From: Bog-756 sp963745955 | Lineage (GTDB): Bacteria; Actinomycetota; Acidimicrobiia; Acidimicrobiales; RAAP-2 | DNA length: 64,000 nucleotides | Reading direction: 5' to 3' | NCBI GenBank assembly: GCA_963745955.1 | Contig: CAVUZI010000008.1 | Span: 124,001 to 188,000, forward strand | Shown here: positions 61,891 to 64,000 of the stretch, in pieces | Layout: each line of letters starts with the position of its first letter | Position numbering within the stretch: the first letter of the stretch is position 1 | Translations under genes and position numbers: made by a program | Notes under the pieces: model-generated | What the model was told of the DNA's origin: nothing | Database searches by the model: none | Seen by the model: only the letters and a program-made list of their open reading frames with translations

Positions 61891-64000
61891 TCAGACGGGG
61901 ACGGGCTCGGGCTCGGCCGGTGCCGCCGGCCCACCCGGGCCCTCCGGCCTGTCCAGCTCGAGCTCGGGGTCGACCGAGACGTGGGGGAGGATCCGGTCGA
62001 GCCACCCCGGGAACCACCAGTTGGCCTTCCCGATCAGGAACATCAGCGAGGGAACGATGGCCATCCGGATGAGGATGGCGTCCATCAGGATGCCGGCGGC
62101 CAGGCCCAGCCCGAACTGCTTGATGACCAGCAGGCCCCCGAGGATGAAGGACCCGAACACCAGGATCATGATCAGGGCGGCGGCGGTGATGGTCTTGCCG
62201 GTGGCGGCCAGTCCCCGCCGGACGGCGGTGGCGTTGTCGCCCGACTTCACGTACTCCTCGCGTATCCGGGTGATGAGGAAGACCTCGTAGTCCATGGACA
62301 GCCCGAACAGGATGGCGAAGAGCATCACCGGCAGGAACGCGGCGATCGGCCCGGGGCTGCCGATCTGGAAGACCGAACCCAGCCATCCCCACTGGAACAC
62401 GGCCACCAGGACACCGAACGCCGCCCCGATGGAGAGGAGGTTCATCACTGCCGCGGTCAGGGGGATGATGAGGCTGCGGAAGACCATGGCCAGCAGCAGG
62501 AAGGAGAGGACGACCACCAGCCCGATGAAGAGCGGGAGCTTGTGGGCCAGCACCCGGGCGAAATCGGCGAAGATCGCGGTGTTCCCTCCCACGTAGACGT
62601 TGACCCCGGTGCCGGTCACGACGGCCGGGATGGTCGTCTGTCTCAGGTGGTCGATCAGGTCGGTGGTCTGGGAGGCCTCCGGCGATGTGGTCGGGTAGGC
62701 GGTGATCAGGCTGACCGTCTGGCCGTCCTTGGTCGGCAGGACCAGGGGTCCGGTGACCTTGGCCACGCCGGGCTGCGACTGCACCTTGGCGGCCAGGTTG
62801 TCGAGGGTCTGCTGGTCGGCCGGGCCCGGGTTCTGGGTCACCAGCAGCAGGGGACCGTTGAAGCCGGGTCCGAAGCCGCTGGCCAGGAGGTCGTAGGCGG
62901 TCCGGGTGGTGGTGCCGGTCGGATCGTTGCCCTGGTCGGAGGAGCCGAGACGGAGCGAGAAGAACGGGAGGGCAACCAGCACGATCACCGCGAAGGCCAC
63001 CAGGGCCGGCACGACCGGCTGCCGCTGGACGAACCCGGCCCACCGGGGCCAGAAGCCCTTGGTCCCTGAGCCGATGACCTTCGGTCCGTTGACGGCCAGG
63101 TCCTTCTTCTGGCGCCGGCTCAGCACCCGCGGCCCGATGAAGCCGAGGAAGGCCGGGAGCAGGGTGAGGGCGGCGATCATGGTGAAGAGCACGCCGATGG
63201 AGGCGGCGATGGCCAGCCCGTAGAGGAAGGTGACCCCGAGGGCGAACATCCCGAGCAGGGCGATGCAGACGATGATCCCGGCGAACAGGACGGCGCGGCC
63301 CGAGGTGTTGACCGCGTTGACGATCGAGGACTCGACGTCGTTGCCGGCCACGAGGCCCTGACGGTGCCTGGTCACGATGAACAGGGCGTAGTCGACTCCC
63401 ACTCCGAGCCCGATCAGCAGGACGAGCTCGGTCGAGAAGACGGGCATCTTGAGCAGGTGGCTGAGTAGCCCGATCACACCGATGGCCGTACCCAGCGAGG
63501 CGAGAGCCGACAGCAGCGGGAGGAGCATGGCGAAGACCGAGCCGAACACGAGGAGGAGCACGACGCCGGCCAGGATCACACCCAGCCCGGTGCCCCCGAA
63601 GGACTGCTTGTCGGCGGCCTCGGCCACCTGGCCGGCCACCGCCACCTGAAGATTCGGTCCGGCCGCGCTCTGCGCCGTCGACACCAGCTGCTTGGCCACC
63701 GGGGTGGAGATGTTCTGGGCCAGACGGTCGAAGGTGACCGCGGCGAACGCCGTCGTCCCGTCCTTGTTGATCTGGGCGGCACCGAGGGGGTCGTAGGGAC
63801 TGACGATGTTGGTGACGTTGGGCACCTTCGCCACCTTGGCCAACATGGCGTTCACCGAGGACTTCACCTCCGGGTCGGTGACCTTGGCGCCGCCGGTGGT
63901 GTGGAAGACGATCTGCTCGCGGTCGCCCGACAGGCTCGCCTCCGACCGCTGCAACAGCGTGAGCGCCTGGGTCGACTGGGTGTTGGGCAGCGAGAAGCTG
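61891..64000 (-). CDS. MMPL/RND family transporter, 5' end beyond window
   Basis: At least 700 residues; N-terminus is off the right edge. RND-type MMPL permease: two periplasmic loops alternating with bundles of helices (VILAGVVLLLVFGSVFAMLL, LVLLIGLGVGVDYALFIVTR, VLSFLLLAMVFRSLIIPLTA, LPVMLFAILFGLSMDYEVFL, LAAGILMDAILIRMAIVPSL). GVGVDYALF and GLSMDYEVFLITR carry the Asp-Tyr pairs conserved for proton translocation in each repeat. C-terminal tail is Pro/Glu-rich. Mycobacterial relatives export lipids; the cargo here is unknown. Confidence 0.9.
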   Translation of the reverse strand, partial: SFSLPNTQSTQALTLLQRSEASLSGDREQIVFHTTGGAKVTDPEVKSSVNAMLAKVAKVPNVTNIVSPYDPLGAAQINKDGTTAFAAVTFDRLAQNISTPVAKQLVSTAQSAAGPNLQVAVAGQVAEAADKQSFGGTGLGVILAGVVLLLVFGSVFAMLLPLLSALASLGTAIGVIGLLSHLLKMPVFSTELVLLIGLGVGVDYALFIVTRHRQGLVAGNDVESSIVNAVNTSGRAVLFAGIIVCIALLGMFALGVTFLYGLAIAASIGVLFTMIAALTLLPAFLGFIGPRVLSRRQKKDLAVNGPKVIGSGTKGFWPRWAGFVQRQPVVPALVAFAVIVLVALPFFSLRLGSSDQGNDPTGTTTRTAYDLLASGFGPGFNGPLLLVTQNPGPADQQTLDNLAAKVQSQPGVAKVTGPLVLPTKDGQTVSLITAYPTTSPEASQTTDLIDHLRQTTIPAVVTGTGVNVYVGGNTAIFADFARVLAHKLPLFIGLVVVLSFLLLAMVFRSLIIPLTAAVMNLLSIGAAFGVLVAVFQWGWLGSVFQIGSPGPIAAFLPVMLFAILFGLSMDYEVFLITRIREEYVKSGDNATAVRRGLAATGKTITAAALIMILVFGSFILGGLLVIKQFGLGLAAGILMDAILIRMAIVPSLMFLIGKANWWFPGWLDRILPHVSVDPELELDRPEGPGGPAAPAEPEPVPV

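Noticed and set aside
1..64000. Prophage, integrative element or transposon
   Set aside because: No integrase, transposase, phage structural gene, tRNA attachment site or terminal inverted repeat was seen; base composition is even apart from short regulatory spacers.

Overview
The window is very GC-rich, densely coded DNA from an actinobacterium. The gene set (F420-type LLM and PPOX flavoenzymes, RecBCD, an ECF41-like sigma factor, an Rv1264-like adenylate cyclase, a heterodimeric ABC exporter, PAPS sulfotransferases, MMPL) fits a free-living actinobacterium. Class Acidimicrobiia is my best guess, but that is inference. I see no rRNA, tRNA, CRISPR array, transposase or prophage gene.

Layout. 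1-7.6 kb: start of an FAD oxidoreductase (-), secreted sedolisin protease (+), alpha/beta hydrolase and HAD phosphatase (-), an overlapping three-gene unit (FMN reductase, 3-methyladenine glycosylase I, F420-type PPOX protein), a strong bidirectional terminator and an exported arylsulfotransferase (-). 7.8-16.7 kb: secernin-like peptidase with amine oxidase, class V aminotransferase (-), PdxH-like oxidase, acyl-CoA dehydrogenase, thioesterase, LLM enzyme, cNMP-binding protein (-). 16.8-32.1 kb: small acidic protein, phytoene-desaturase-like enzyme, YrhK-like membrane protein, PemK-like fusion, HxlR regulator, secreted protein, FtsH-like protease, lipoprotein, ECF41 sigma factor with an FAD oxidoreductase, MFS pump with MerR regulator, dienelactone hydrolase with DUF6295, DUF5684 membrane protein. 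32.3-41.2 kb: recC-recB-recD as one overlapping operon. 41.2-54.1 kb: cyclase with sulfotransferase, AEC-like permease, two zinc alcohol dehydrogenases, VOC protein, a cluster of GNAT, sulfotransferase, DUF1214 and two paralogous unknown proteins, amidase, LLM enzyme. 54.1-64 kb: MarR with two ABC exporter halves, two AHSA1 genes with an ArsR repressor, a cyclase remnant, aldehyde dehydrogenase, and an MMPL transporter cut by the right edge.

Three properties run through the window. (1) About half of the genes are broken by single-base frameshifts that all behave as one-base insertions and leave the protein continuous; this looks like insertion-type assembly error rather than gene decay. Such genes are given as one CDS over all frames. 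(2) At least twelve transcription units start with a TAnnnT -10 box 5-8 nt before the start codon, which predicts leaderless mRNAs; downstream genes start in 4-nt GTGA/ATGA/TTGA overlaps. (3) Short tandem repeats (9-28 bp, 2-7 copies) sit preferentially at gene boundaries.

The best regulatory hypotheses are an ECF41 promoter (TGTCACA-N16-CGTC) before the oxidoreductase next to the ECF41 gene, paired GCAACC-N4-GGTTGC operators before the AHSA1/ArsR unit, paired ATCGGCT-N2-AGCCGAT operators before the dienelactone hydrolase, and a CACGTTAACGTG palindrome before the MFS/MerR pair.
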